DNA of 64,000 bases, from NCBI GenBank assembly GCA_964549445.1, contig CAZJVS010000006.1, positions 62,001 through 126,000 of the forward strand. Reading direction: 5' to 3'. Position 1 is the stretch's first letter. Each line of letters begins with the position of its first letter. This document shows, one piece after another, positions 16,985-26,245 of this stretch. The DNA comes from SpSt-539 sp964549445. Lineage in GTDB: Bacteria > Planctomycetota > Phycisphaerae > UBA1845 > UTPLA1. Below the pieces are notes generated by a model. The model saw only the letters and a program-made list of their open reading frames with translations, was not told where the DNA came from and made no database searches. The translations under genes were made by a program, and so were the position numbers.

Positions 16985-17566
16985 CTAAGGCGAGGGCTGG
17001 TGCTGTTGCGTTGCGGCATCGCGCATGCGGCTGCGGCTCAGATTGAAGACGAAGGGATAATCGGCGAACAATCGCTTGCCGCCGGGCGCCTGAAACGTGA
17101 CCTGGAGGAAGTATTTTTGCCCCACGGTGGGAAATTCGCCGCCCTCCCATGCGAGCTGAAACGTGTAGGTCGAGGTGACGCGATCCCAGAAGCGCTTCTG
17201 ATCGTCGGCCGAGAGGATCGGCTGGGTCCAGCTTTCGAGTTGCTCGCCGGCGCGATGGCCCGACGCATCGCGATAGGGCGAAATCTCGAACATGAAAGTT
17301 CCGTACACCTTGACCGGGTCGCCCATCTCGTCGAGCGGGCGAAGCGCGACTTCGAGACCGTCCGGGATCTCGTCGGCGTCGAAGCTGCGGAACTTGGTGA
17401 ACGGAAGGATTTCGATTCTCTGCGGGCCGTAGAGCTGGTTCAGCTCGGACTCGTTCATGGTCTGAACGCTGCGGGCCGAGCCGCGGGTGCACTCCGATCC
17501 CATCAGCACGCCACACGCAACGACCATCGCCAGCCCCTCGAGCGCTCTTCGGCAGACTTTTGACAC
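16985..17566 (-). CDS. Exported hypothetical protein
   Basis: 193 residues, not recognised. The N-terminus LEGLAMVVACGVLMGSEC is hydrophobic and ends near a Cys but does not match a good lipobox, so the export mode is uncertain. The body has several aromatic strands (YGTFMFEISPY, STYTFQLAWEGGEFP, YFLQVTFQAPGG, ADYPFVFNL) and may be a beta-sandwich. It lies 94 bases upstream of pyrF on the same strand. The space between contains no recognisable signal. Confidence 0.7.
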   Translation of the reverse strand: MSKVCRRALEGLAMVVACGVLMGSECTRGSARSVQTMNESELNQLYGPQRIEILPFTKFRSFDADEIPDGLEVALRPLDEMGDPVKVYGTFMFEISPYRDASGHRAGEQLESWTQPILSADDQKRFWDRVTSTYTFQLAWEGGEFPTVGQKYFLQVTFQAPGGKRLFADYPFVFNLSRSRMRDAATQQHQPSP

Positions 17567-17682
17567 GCGCGGCTCCTCTGTCAGACCGTCCGATGAACGG
17601 CCGAATGATGTGCATGCCGTTGAAACGTGTCAATCGTATCGGTGCGCTCGCTTTCGCTCCGCCCGGCCGCACCGATCGGCAC

Positions 17683-17710
17683 TTGTGACAACCTGCCCCC
17701 GGGTTACACT
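17683..17710 (+). promoter_or_regulatory. Candidate promoter for the radical SAM gene
   Basis: TTGTGA (17683-17688) and TACACT (17705-17710) with a 16-base spacer, each four of six matches to the sigma-70 consensus. It stands 45 bases before the start codon in the only intergenic space of this stretch. Judged by pattern alone. Confidence 0.4.
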
Positions 17711-17754
17711 ATCGACGCCCGCCGACGAGCGGCCGCGGTCCCAGGAGAATCCCG

Positions 17755-19386
17755 ATGGTGATCGACGCGACGCCCCGCACCCGACGCAAAATCCGGCTGA
17801 TCAATCCCAACTCGGCGCTGACAACGCTGACCATGCCGGAGCTGATCCAGAAAATGACCTTCTCGCGGAAGGCCATCTTCGCCCCGTCGGGGCTCGGAAT
17901 TTGCGCAGCGGTGACGCCGAAGCACTGGGACGCCGAGATTGTCGATGAATGCACGCTTGATGCGCCGCACCGACCCAAGGCCGACTGCGATATCGTCGGC
18001 ATCACGGCCATGACGACACAGGCGAACCGGGCCTACGAAATCGCGGATGCGTATCGCAAGCTCGGCGTGACGGTCGTCATGGGCGGTATCCACCCCAGCG
18101 CGGTGCCGGACGATGCCTTGAAGCATTGCGACGCGGTGTGCATCGGCGACGGCGAATCGACCCTGCCCCACCTGATCGAAGACTGGGAAGCCGATCACGC
18201 CCACGAGCACGAGCGCATCGGCGGCAACGGCGCGCGGCGGATGAAGAAGAAGTACGACTGGACGGCCTACGAGACCGCGCCCATCGCCACGCCGCGAAAA
18301 GACCTGCTCGACCCGCGAAACTACCTCATCTTCAACCCGATCCAGACGACCCGCGGCTGCCCGCACGCCTGCACCTTCTGCACGACGCCGGGTGTCTTCG
18401 GCCGGAAGTTCCGCCTGCGGAACGTCAGTGACATCGTTGAAGAGATGCGCGAGGCGAAGGAGCGCTTCGGCACCTGGTGCTTCATCTTCGCCGACGACGA
18501 TTTCGCCGGAAACCACAAGTGGGCGATGGAACTTTGCGCCGCGATGGAGCCGCTGAAGATCAGTTGGGCAAGCCAGTGCGACATTCTGATTTCGCGGAAC
18601 GACGCGCTGCTGTCGGCCATGCGGCGATCCGGATGCCAGGGGCTGATCCTCGGGCTGGAGTCGCGCAAGCAGGACACGCTGTCCGAGGCGGGCAAGCGCT
18701 TCGTCAAGGCCGAGAGCTACGAATGGCGCATCCGCAAGATACAGTCGCACGGAATCAGTCTGTGGGGAGCGTTCATCTTCGGGTTCGACCATGACAAGTG
18801 GCAGGACCTGATGTTCACCACCCGCTTCGCACAGCGGATGAACCTCGCCATGAGTTGCTATCCCGTGCTGACGCCCTACCCCGGCACGGGTGTCTTCCAC
18901 GAATACGTCAAGCAGGGCCGGATTACGGACTGGAACTGGGACCGTTACAACGGCGCAAGCGTCGTCTTCGATCCGAAGAACTTCAGCCCGCTGCAGCTGC
19001 GGCATGCGCAGATGGCTGCATTCGCCGAGTTCTACTCGCCGCGCAGCATGTTACGCCGTCTGAAAGTCATGCCACTCAAGAAGCGGGCATGGCTGGCCAA
19101 CCTCGGTGTCTGGCGCGGCATTCGCTGGTACTACGCCAAGCGCGGCCGACGAGTCCCCCGTTTCAGTGATTTCATGGATCCCACCAGCAAGGCCTGGGAT
19201 TACAAGGAATCCACCGATCATCCACAGGAGACATGCTGCACGCCCTCTCCCAACCTCGCGCAGCTTACTGTCCCATTTGCAGAGCCTTATCGGCAGGCGG
19301 CTGAATACATGGGCGGGCTCCAGGAGAGTCAGCAGGCCTACCGCCGGCGGATCGCCGGGGTCAGCTACTCGCGGGATGCGAACTGA
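17755..19386 (+). CDS. B12-binding-domain-type radical SAM protein
   Basis: 543 residues. The 4Fe-4S cluster motif is CPHACTFC (CxxxCxxC) within TTRGCPHACTFCTTPGVFG. It follows about 130 residues with a Rossmann-like, cobalamin-binding-domain appearance (DIVGITAMTTQANRAYE, VVMGGIHPSAVPDDALKHCD). The classic DxHxxG cobalamin-ligand motif is not seen, so B12 may bind base-off or not at all. After the SAM core (FADDDFAGN, LILGLESR) the C-terminal region is basic and ends in a tail of about 70 residues. The overall plan resembles the class that includes methyltransferases and hopanoid enzymes; the reaction is unknown. AGGAG lies seven bases before ATG. Confidence 0.85.
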   Translation: MVIDATPRTRRKIRLINPNSALTTLTMPELIQKMTFSRKAIFAPSGLGICAAVTPKHWDAEIVDECTLDAPHRPKADCDIVGITAMTTQANRAYEIADAYRKLGVTVVMGGIHPSAVPDDALKHCDAVCIGDGESTLPHLIEDWEADHAHEHERIGGNGARRMKKKYDWTAYETAPIATPRKDLLDPRNYLIFNPIQTTRGCPHACTFCTTPGVFGRKFRLRNVSDIVEEMREAKERFGTWCFIFADDDFAGNHKWAMELCAAMEPLKISWASQCDILISRNDALLSAMRRSGCQGLILGLESRKQDTLSEAGKRFVKAESYEWRIRKIQSHGISLWGAFIFGFDHDKWQDLMFTTRFAQRMNLAMSCYPVLTPYPGTGVFHEYVKQGRITDWNWDRYNGASVVFDPKNFSPLQLRHAQMAAFAEFYSPRSMLRRLKVMPLKKRAWLANLGVWRGIRWYYAKRGRRVPRFSDFMDPTSKAWDYKESTDHPQETCCTPSPNLAQLTVPFAEPYRQAAEYMGGLQESQQAYRRRIAGVSYSRDAN

Positions 19387-19400
19387 CAAACCGCATTTCC

Positions 19401-19467
19401 AAGTCAAAAACCTTGACAATCGGCATACTTGGGTACCTACTACCCAGGCGCACAGAGTTTTTGACTT
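19401..19467 (+). promoter_or_regulatory. Nested inverted repeats in the leader of the small basic protein gene
   Basis: An 11-base perfect inverted repeat, AAGTCAAAAAC (19401-19411) and GTTTTTGACTT (19457-19467), encloses a second one, TGGGTA (19430-19435) and TACCCA (19441-19446). A TTGACA hexamer (19413-19418) lies between them, without a convincing -10. The whole ends just before the AAGGAG ribosome site. It could be an operator pair or an RNA stem that hides the ribosome site. Confidence 0.55.
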
Positions 19468-19484
19468 ACTAAGGAGTCTGTGAA

Positions 19485-19778
19485 ATGGCTAAGAGAACAC
19501 TAAGTCCGGAAGCACGCCGGCGAATCAGTGAGGCCGCGAAACGGCGTTGGGCCGCCTACCGATCCGGAAAGGGGCCCGGCAAGGGTGAGTCCAAGGCGGG
19601 CAGCGGCTGGACCACCGCCAAGCGGGCCGCGCAAGGTCGAAAGATCCGGGCGGCTCTGGCTCGACGCGGCTCGCCAGTCGGTGGCAACTTCAGCGCCGTG
19701 GCGACCGAGATCCTGATCTCAACACGCCGCCGCATCGACCAGGAACTGGCCGACCGGCTGATCCGCGGCGACGCCTGA
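19485..19778 (+). CDS. Small basic protein with a NUMOD3-like motif
   Basis: 97 residues, strongly basic. The start LSPEARRRISEAAKRRWAAY resembles the NUMOD3-type DNA-binding helix seen in homing endonucleases and in small chromatin-like proteins of several soil bacteria. A Gly/Lys/Ser-rich linker (SGKGPGKGESKAGSG) follows, then a second basic helix (KRAAQGRKIRAAL) and an amphipathic end. AAGGAG stands about eight bases before ATG. A DNA-binding or nucleoid role is inferred only from composition. The leader is highly structured and a hairpin terminator follows. Confidence 0.75.
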   Translation: MAKRTLSPEARRRISEAAKRRWAAYRSGKGPGKGESKAGSGWTTAKRAAQGRKIRAALARRGSPVGGNFSAVATEILISTRRRIDQELADRLIRGDA

Positions 19779-19815
19779 GTCGCCCTGCGATCAAACAGCA
19801 AGACTCTACTTTGCG

Positions 19816-19862
19816 ATCCGCGTGATTGAGCGCGACGGGCGCCTGATCACGCGGATTGTTTT
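19816..19862 (+). terminator. Hairpin between convergent genes
   Basis: ATCCGCGTGAT and ATCACGCGGAT form an 11-bp perfect stem around about 19 bases that can pair further (GCGC/GCGC), followed by TGTTTTC. It serves the plus-strand gene at 19485. It overlaps the last codons of the convergent permease gene and may also act on that transcript. Confidence 0.65.
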
Positions 19863-21682
19863 CGTATGGTCATGTCGAAGCTATGCACCATCGAAGACCG
19901 TACCGACCGGCTGGCGAGATAGTAGATAAAGGCGGCTGCCGCACAACATATGAGTGCAATGATTCGCAATGACTTCACGTCGCTCAACTGGCCGGCCGCA
20001 GTGTTCTGAGTGAAGTAGCGGTCCGGGTCGAGCGACATCATGATTGCCGTCAGCGGACAGAAGGGAGCGAGGATCGCCGAGGCCTCGTTCCACGAACTCT
20101 GCGAGGTGCCATAGGCGCAGACGCCGAGGATTCCAAATACAGCAAGGACTACAGCGGCACTGAAGAGTACCGCAGTCACCGTGCGGCGCTGGTAGATCGA
20201 CATTCGCAGCCCGAGGGCGCAGGCGAAGAAAGTAAACCCGACTGCCACGAGCGGCAACCCGATCAGCGTATCCACGTACACCACCGGCCCCGGCGCGCGA
20301 AACATTCGACGCGAGATCAGATCGGCGACCACGAACAACAAGAGCGTCGCCGTCGGCACCGCCAGCATGACCGCGGCAAAGCTCACGAGTCCGCGCAGCT
20401 TGCCGCCGATGATGTCGGCGCTGTTGAGCGGCGTCGCGAGCAGCAGGTCGAGCGTGTTGCCTTCCTTCTCACGCGTCATGGACGTGGCGGCCGTGGCCGT
20501 CGCGATAAACAGAGCCAGTCCCAGCTCGACGCCGACGAGGGCCTTGAGCCACAAACGCACATCGTCACGCGCCATGCCGTTGATGTAGCTGACGAGCAAC
20601 GCGATGGCCGCCAGCGCGCCGAGCGCGATGAGCACGATCCGCATCGAACCGCCCGATCCGGCGGCGGCCTTGGTCTGGGCCTCGCGCCAGGCGACCGGGT
20701 TGGCCCACACATGCCGCGGCTTTCGCGACGTCTCGCGGCCGGTCGCGTCGCCGCCGCGCGACAGCAGCCGCCCGAGCCAGGTCGGCTCGCCGAGCTTGGC
20801 CCCGCGCCGCACGAACCACACGCTGGCCGTTACCACGAGGATCGAGATGAGCAGCGACATCGAGATAAAGCTGTATTGCGGATAGGCGAGCCAGTATGCC
20901 CGCGGGAATCCGTAGTGCGCCACGGCGCCGAAGTCGGGCGCGGGGGTCTTGTTCAGCACGGCCCACAGTGCGAGGAACGGATGGAACGCGGCCAGCCAAC
21001 TCATGCGGTCGATTCCGCCGGGGGCTGGAGGTGATTCGGGCGGAATGAACGCCGGCACCGTCGAAAGGGCGAACAGCGAAAGCAGATAGAGCGCGATGGC
21101 AAGATAGAACGAAAAGATCGTCCGGCCGGTGCCGACCTTGATGACGCTGATTGCGATGGCGATCGACGCCGCCACCGTGGCCATCGCCGCCGAAATAGCA
21201 AGCGAGAGGGAAATTTCGCTGCCCGTGACGCCGCCATAGACCATCATGATGCAGAACAGCGGCAGACTCGCGAGCAGGAGCACGAGTACGAAGTAGAGTC
21301 GGCTCAGGAGCGAGCCGAACACGATCTGCCCGTTTGACAACGGCGTCGACAGCAGAATGCTGAAAGTTTGTGAGTCCTTCTCCTGCGTGATTGCTGCTGC
21401 CGCGAAGATCGGGGCGAGGATGCACACCAGGAGTAACTGGATGACGGCCACGGACTCAAAGACCTGCGTGGCCTGCTTGGCAAGACTTGCGAGCGACGCG
21501 GAGGTCGACTGATTCAGCAGGACGCCGACGAAGACAACCGCGAACAGGGCCAGCAGGTATCCAAGCCGGATGATCATGTGGGACCAGCGCCGGCCGCCGG
21601 CGAAGACCACCCGCACCAGAATCGGGTTGGCCGGCACAAGCCGCCAGAGCCAGCGTCCGAGGTCGTTGAACAGTGTGCGCAT
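19847..21682 (-). CDS. ABC-2 type transporter permease (double-module)
   Basis: 611 residues with about twelve hydrophobic segments in two similar halves. The signature of Gld/Nat-type ABC-2 permeases appears twice: TQEKDSQTFSILLSTPLSNG and TREKEGNTLDLLLATPLNSA, each following a membrane helix. This internal duplication suggests a fused pair of ABC-2 membrane subunits. The partner ATPase is at 22855, with one hypothetical exported protein between them. The substrate is unknown; homologues act in gliding, lipid or protein export. Confidence 0.85.
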   Translation of the reverse strand: MRTLFNDLGRWLWRLVPANPILVRVVFAGGRRWSHMIIRLGYLLALFAVVFVGVLLNQSTSASLASLAKQATQVFESVAVIQLLLVCILAPIFAAAAITQEKDSQTFSILLSTPLSNGQIVFGSLLSRLYFVLVLLLASLPLFCIMMVYGGVTGSEISLSLAISAAMATVAASIAIAISVIKVGTGRTIFSFYLAIALYLLSLFALSTVPAFIPPESPPAPGGIDRMSWLAAFHPFLALWAVLNKTPAPDFGAVAHYGFPRAYWLAYPQYSFISMSLLISILVVTASVWFVRRGAKLGEPTWLGRLLSRGGDATGRETSRKPRHVWANPVAWREAQTKAAAGSGGSMRIVLIALGALAAIALLVSYINGMARDDVRLWLKALVGVELGLALFIATATAATSMTREKEGNTLDLLLATPLNSADIIGGKLRGLVSFAAVMLAVPTATLLLFVVADLISRRMFRAPGPVVYVDTLIGLPLVAVGFTFFACALGLRMSIYQRRTVTAVLFSAAVVLAVFGILGVCAYGTSQSSWNEASAILAPFCPLTAIMMSLDPDRYFTQNTAAGQLSDVKSLRIIALICCAAAAFIYYLASRSVRSSMVHSFDMTIRKQSA

Positions 21683-21705
21683 GGTGTATGACTACGCGTG
21701 AATGA

Positions 21706-22833
21706 CTACATCGGCGGCAGATCGAGGCCTGACTTGACCAGCTCCTGCCGGGCCTGCTCGGCCGACTTGGCCCGCTGTCCCGACTCGGCGAGCTCGTCGA
21801 CGCGGATGCGCATGCTGCGGCCGATGTCCTGCAGCGGCTTGAGTATCTCCTCGTACTCGCGGTCGAGCTGCCACATCCACGGCCCTTCGCGCAGGTTCTT
21901 CGAAGCCCGGTTACTGACGGCCGCGGCGGTTCGGTTGCGCCGCAGGCGCTCGGTCCACTCCGGCGTCTTGACCTGCTTGGCCTGCTCGAGGGCGTCCTTC
22001 AGTATCGCACGGGCCGACTTGGCTTGCGCCTCGTTCAGGCCGTAATACTCGATGGCCGACTCGACCTGTCCCGTCCAGCGATCGTCGACGCCGACCTCAA
22101 ACTCGACGCGGCGCTCGACGCGCGAACGGGCGCGGCGGACTTCCTCGGTCTCGGCTGCATTGGCTGTATTGCTCTGACGGGGCGGCTGGGCCCTCGGCTC
22201 CATGAACGGATTCGCGAAGTCCGGCATGTCGCCCTTTTCCCAGCGCTTCATGCGCTCTTCGAAGGTGACGAATCCGGCGCTCACCGCCGTCATCTCGGCC
22301 GTCAGCTTCAGCCGCTGCGACAGCGTCATGGTCTTGCCGATCTGCGAGGCCGAGGTCGTCAGAAAGGTCTTGATGTCGGGCAGCAGCTTGTTCATCGACT
22401 TGGCCCAACGCTGCCCGTCCTCCTTCGAGAAGGAGCCCTCATTGGCGATCATGCTTTCCATGAAGGTCTCCCAGACCTCGCGGCTGACTTTCTGCGAGTT
22501 CTGGGCCATCTTCATCATGTTGCGCGAGAGGATCTCCTGGGCCTGCTGGACCTGATCGTCGGACATGTCGTAGCGGCCCTTCATCTCGCGCGACATTTGC
22601 TTGGCGAGGGCGTTCGCCATGCCGGGCGTGAAGCGGACGCCGAGCTCGGTCGGCTTCATCTCGACCTCGGTCTCGGGCGCTTCAAAGTTGAGCTGCGGCG
22701 AGGTTGGCTCGGCCGGCGTCGTCGTATCGGCCGGCTGCGTCGCGTCCGGCGCCTGCGCAGACGACATGCCGGCGAACACCGAAAGCCAGAGCGAGCCCGC
22801 CATGGCAATGGTTCGTGAACGGCAAGAAGTCAT
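21706..22833 (-). CDS. Exported helical hypothetical protein of the ABC cluster
   Basis: 375 residues from ATG 22833, which has GGGAG eight bases upstream; a GTG three codons earlier overlaps that site and is less likely. A signal peptide (AGSLWLSVFAGMSSA) is followed by a Thr/Pro-rich linker and long charged helices with many Met, Gln, Arg and Glu (NMMKMAQNSQKVSREVWETF, RSRVERRVEFEVGVDDRW). Not recognised. Its place between the ABC ATPase and permease genes, with gaps of only about 20 bases, suggests a periplasmic accessory protein of that transporter. Confidence 0.75.
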   Translation of the reverse strand: MTSCRSRTIAMAGSLWLSVFAGMSSAQAPDATQPADTTTPAEPTSPQLNFEAPETEVEMKPTELGVRFTPGMANALAKQMSREMKGRYDMSDDQVQQAQEILSRNMMKMAQNSQKVSREVWETFMESMIANEGSFSKEDGQRWAKSMNKLLPDIKTFLTTSASQIGKTMTLSQRLKLTAEMTAVSAGFVTFEERMKRWEKGDMPDFANPFMEPRAQPPRQSNTANAAETEEVRRARSRVERRVEFEVGVDDRWTGQVESAIEYYGLNEAQAKSARAILKDALEQAKQVKTPEWTERLRRNRTAAAVSNRASKNLREGPWMWQLDREYEEILKPLQDIGRSMRIRVDELAESGQRAKSAEQARQELVKSGLDLPPM

Positions 22834-22854
22834 TTGAGTCACTCCCGTCGGGAC

Positions 22855-23790
22855 CTACTGCACGGCCCCCTTGGTCAGCCGCATGAAAGCCGTTTCGAGG
22901 TTGACCTGCTCTTCCTTGATTTCGCGCAGCGGTAGCTGCGCGTCGAGGATCGCCCTCGCGAGGAACGAGTAGTCGCGCGTCTCTTTTTCAAGTTCGACCA
23001 TCACGCGGCCGTTTTGCGCCTCGGCTCCCTTGACGCCGCCCAGCTTGGCCAGCACCGCCGCGGCCTGTTCCGAGCCGGCGCCGACATGTACTTCTACACG
23101 CGACCCCATCCGGGCGCGGCGGATGATTTCATCGATGGTGCCGTGAAAAAGCAGCTCCCCGCGTTCCAGGATGCCCACCGTCGTACACAAGTCGGCCAGT
23201 TCGGGCAGGATATGGGAACTGATGAGGATGGTCTTGCCCATGCGGCGAAGCTCTTTCAGCAGCTCGCGCATCTCGATTCGGGCCCGCGGATCGAGTCCGC
23301 TGGCCGGCTCGTCGAGAAGCAGCACCTTCGGGTCGTGGAGCAGGACGCGTGCCACGCTGAGCCGCTGCTGCATGCCGCGCGACAGCGAGTTCACGAGTGC
23401 GTCGCGCTTGTAGGCCAAGTCGGTTAGTTCCAGTACGTCGCCCACGACGCGGGCCCGCTGCTTGCCGACGATGTTGTAAGCCGAGGCGAAGAACTCGAGA
23501 TACTCCTGCACGACCATGTCTTCGTAAGCGCCGAAGTAGTCGGGTACGTAGCCGATCAGCGGCCGAATCTTGCGTGACTCGAAGCCGACCGTGTGTCCGC
23601 AGACCTTGGCCTCGCCCCACGTCGGCTGGAGAAGGGTCGCCAGGATACGAATGGTCGTGGTCTTGCCGGCCCCATTGGGGCCGATGTAGCCGAAGCACTC
23701 GCCCTGCTCGATTTTGAGGTTGAGATTCGAAAGCGCCACGAGCTTGCCGTAGCGCTTCGTCAGGTTGATGGTCTGGACGATCTCAGCCAC
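22855..23790 (-). CDS. ABC transporter ATP-binding protein
   Basis: 311 residues. Walker A is GPNGAGKTTT (residues 38-47), the ABC signature is NSLSRGMQQRLSVAR, Walker B is VLLLDEPASGLDP, and the switch His is in LISSHILPEL. The NatA/CcmA-like form with a C-terminal extension of about 90 residues (VEVHVGAGSEQ onward) fits ATPases that pair with ABC-2 permeases, here the gene at 19847. The adjacent 800-residue membrane protein at 23804 completes an arrangement reminiscent of GldA/GldF/GldG or NosDFY systems. Confidence 0.92.
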   Translation of the reverse strand: MAEIVQTINLTKRYGKLVALSNLNLKIEQGECFGYIGPNGAGKTTTIRILATLLQPTWGEAKVCGHTVGFESRKIRPLIGYVPDYFGAYEDMVVQEYLEFFASAYNIVGKQRARVVGDVLELTDLAYKRDALVNSLSRGMQQRLSVARVLLHDPKVLLLDEPASGLDPRARIEMRELLKELRRMGKTILISSHILPELADLCTTVGILERGELLFHGTIDEIIRRARMGSRVEVHVGAGSEQAAAVLAKLGGVKGAEAQNGRVMVELEKETRDYSFLARAILDAQLPLREIKEEQVNLETAFMRLTKGAVQ

Positions 23791-23803
23791 AGGTTACTCC
23801 GCT

Positions 23804-26245
23804 CTATGGCGCCGATCGTGGAACGATCTCGTCCCGTTCGATCGGTACGACGAAACGATACATCGTCAGTCCGTGATTCGGCGCAAGCGTCTTGCGATCG
23901 ACGTTCAAATCCGCCGGCGGTGGCCCGCTCGAGAATCCAATCAGGACCGCCTGGTAACGGTTGAGCAGATAGGTGCACTCCAGGCGTCTTCCGTGGGACC
24001 GCAACAAACTCGCCTGCGCAGCCGCGTGCGCGTCCTTCGGATTGTACAGACTGAACGTCGAAAGCAGCAGCAGCGCCCGCTCGGCGTTGGCATCGCGCCC
24101 GTCGACGCCGAGGTCGTCGATTTGCGGCTGCCCAAACGCCCCGGAGACGAATGGAGCGCACCACTCTTTAATGCGATCGGCGAGGGTCGGAATCTTGCGG
24201 GGCTTTTCTTCGCTGTCGGCCTTCTTGGGGTCGGTCTTCTCGAAGAAATTCGCACGCAGAACGGGAGAATTCTCATCCAGCTCGGACCCGGCGCCGGTGG
24301 CCGGGATGTCGCCGAGGTGGTAGCAGCGGACGAAAATGTCCTGCACCGCCGCATCCTGATCCGTCTCGAGCAGGTAACAGTGCCGCAAGTCGACACCCAG
24401 CCGGTTGCGGATAGACGTGCCCCGCGCAAAGCGAACCACGGCACTGCGTCCGGCGCCGGCAGCGCCTTCCGCGGCCATGCGGAGCTGCGCCTCGAGCCGC
24501 CCGTCGAGCGCGCCGTCCCAATAGCCCTCCAACTCCTTCAGCGTCGCCCGAACCGGCAGTTCGTCGATCGACTGACTGGCACTGCCGCACAGGTAGGATT
24601 GCGGCGCGACGAACACATCCGAGCCGCCGAGCATGCCGCTGTCGTCGGCCGGAAGGACACGGATCGGGCCGAGCCCGTCGTAATCGGGTTCGGCGTCGGT
24701 TGTGCCGGCCGGAAGGCGAACGTTCAACCGCATGTGGCTGGGTGTCTTTACGCCGAACAGGGCGTTGGCGAAGGCGAGCGGGGAATTGGCCTGGCCGTCG
24801 ACCACCGTGAGTTGTTCAAGTCGCGTCGTTACGCCCCGCAAAGTGGCGACGGCCGTCGCGCCGACGGCCGTGCCGACGATCGCGAGCAAGGTAAACACCG
24901 TCCACGCGTGCTGGAGCATGTTCCGCCGCTTGAGCCACCAGTAGGAGCCCCAGCCCGCGGTGACCGTGTACGCCAGCGCGAACACCAGCGCCGACATCAG
25001 GTAGACCGCGCCCATGCGCTGGAAGCCGATCGTATTCCGCACCGAATCGTAGAGTCGCACCGTCTGGAACGAATCGAAGTCTCCGGCCCGATAGGTCGGC
25101 ACGCCGAGGATCCGCTGAAACACGAGATCGCGCTGCGACCTGGCTCGGGCGATGACCTCAAGCTGCGGGTCGGGTTCGTCGGGCTTTTCCGGGCGGCGTG
25201 ACTCGGCCTTTGGAAGCGGCACGGAGGCGAGCAAATCACGCAGCGATGCGCCGACGAATGTCACCGATCCGTGGCCGACAACGCCCCGCCAGACGAGCGG
25301 GTCGAGTCCTTCGAGCTTGGCCGCGTCGGCCGGCACCGAGACACCGCCGGCCAGCGGCTTCATGACGCAGCGTGTCACCGGCCGCGCGGCGAAGTACGCG
25401 TCGAGGTCGTGATCCGGATCGCGAAGAATCTTCTGGGTGAATTCCTGGATCTCGTCGGCGCGGCGCTCGCCGGTGATCTGCACGGGCAAGATGTCGGCGA
25501 GGCGCGACTGATTCAGATTCTGCCAGTTTCGGGCCGCGGCGACGATCAGCCGGCCGCCGGAGCGAACCCAATCGACCAGCGCGTCGATCTGGGCCGGCGC
25601 AAGGACGGAGGGATCGGGATCGTCCCAGACGATCACGTCGGCCAGTTCAAGTCCGATCCAGCGATCGGGCAGACTGCGCGGGTCCAGCGGGCGGACTTCC
25701 CACCGCGCGTCCTGTGGCGATCGGGCGGGATTGCCCGACGTATCGGGCGGCTTGAAGCCCAGGAGCGGGATCGGCGGCTCCGAAAGGTCGAGGATCAGCC
25801 CCACTTCCTGATTGATCGGAATCACCGCGTCGGAGACAAGCTCGTTTCGTGGCGTGCCGTTCGAATCGATGATCGGCACGACCTGGCCGCGATCGTCGTA
25901 CAGCCGCACCGCGACGCCGCCGGAAAGATTCTGTGCGGCGGGCACGAAGTAAACCGCGTAGGGCCTCGCCGCGGCATCGGGCGACAGCGCGATGTTCGTG
26001 CGGCTGCGGGCAATGTCGCCATCGCGATCGGGCTGCGCCACTTCGAGCACGCCGGCGAACGGCGCCGATCCCTGGTAGGCCAGCATGACCTCGACAAACG
26101 TCCAGTTCCCCTCGCGCACGAGCTGTGCCCCGCCGCCCGCGAGTCCGACGCGAGAAATGCCTCCACTGACCTGCGCCGACGCACTGCCGCAAAGCATCAC
26201 GCTCAGCGCGCCGACGATCAGCCAGTGGAATCGCGAACCGCTCAT
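23804..26245 (-). CDS. Large membrane-anchored protein with a GATase-like periplasmic domain
   Basis: About 813 residues from ATG 26245. This ATG overlaps the stop of the MazG-like gene (ATGA); an upstream TTG at 26266 is less likely. After a signal peptide (LIVGALSVMLCGSASA) the first 400 residues are periplasmic. They include a glutamine-amidotransferase-like Rossmann segment (DVIVWDDPD, LVDWVRSGGRLIVAA). Two membrane helices follow near residues 440-500, then a second soluble domain. Relatives sit beside ABC-2 transporters in many planctomycetes. A structural role in that transporter is inferred; no catalytic motif is evident. Confidence 0.75.
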   Translation of the reverse strand: MSGSRFHWLIVGALSVMLCGSASAQVSGGISRVGLAGGGAQLVREGNWTFVEVMLAYQGSAPFAGVLEVAQPDRDGDIARSRTNIALSPDAAARPYAVYFVPAAQNLSGGVAVRLYDDRGQVVPIIDSNGTPRNELVSDAVIPINQEVGLILDLSEPPIPLLGFKPPDTSGNPARSPQDARWEVRPLDPRSLPDRWIGLELADVIVWDDPDPSVLAPAQIDALVDWVRSGGRLIVAAARNWQNLNQSRLADILPVQITGERRADEIQEFTQKILRDPDHDLDAYFAARPVTRCVMKPLAGGVSVPADAAKLEGLDPLVWRGVVGHGSVTFVGASLRDLLASVPLPKAESRRPEKPDEPDPQLEVIARARSQRDLVFQRILGVPTYRAGDFDSFQTVRLYDSVRNTIGFQRMGAVYLMSALVFALAYTVTAGWGSYWWLKRRNMLQHAWTVFTLLAIVGTAVGATAVATLRGVTTRLEQLTVVDGQANSPLAFANALFGVKTPSHMRLNVRLPAGTTDAEPDYDGLGPIRVLPADDSGMLGGSDVFVAPQSYLCGSASQSIDELPVRATLKELEGYWDGALDGRLEAQLRMAAEGAAGAGRSAVVRFARGTSIRNRLGVDLRHCYLLETDQDAAVQDIFVRCYHLGDIPATGAGSELDENSPVLRANFFEKTDPKKADSEEKPRKIPTLADRIKEWCAPFVSGAFGQPQIDDLGVDGRDANAERALLLLSTFSLYNPKDAHAAAQASLLRSHGRRLECTYLLNRYQAVLIGFSSGPPPADLNVDRKTLAPNHGLTMYRFVVPIERDEIVPRSAP

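Noticed and set aside
16985..17566. Lipoprotein call for the hypothetical protein before pyrF
   Set aside because: The Cys after LMGSE does not satisfy the lipobox rule (small residues at -1 and -3), so only general export is suggested.
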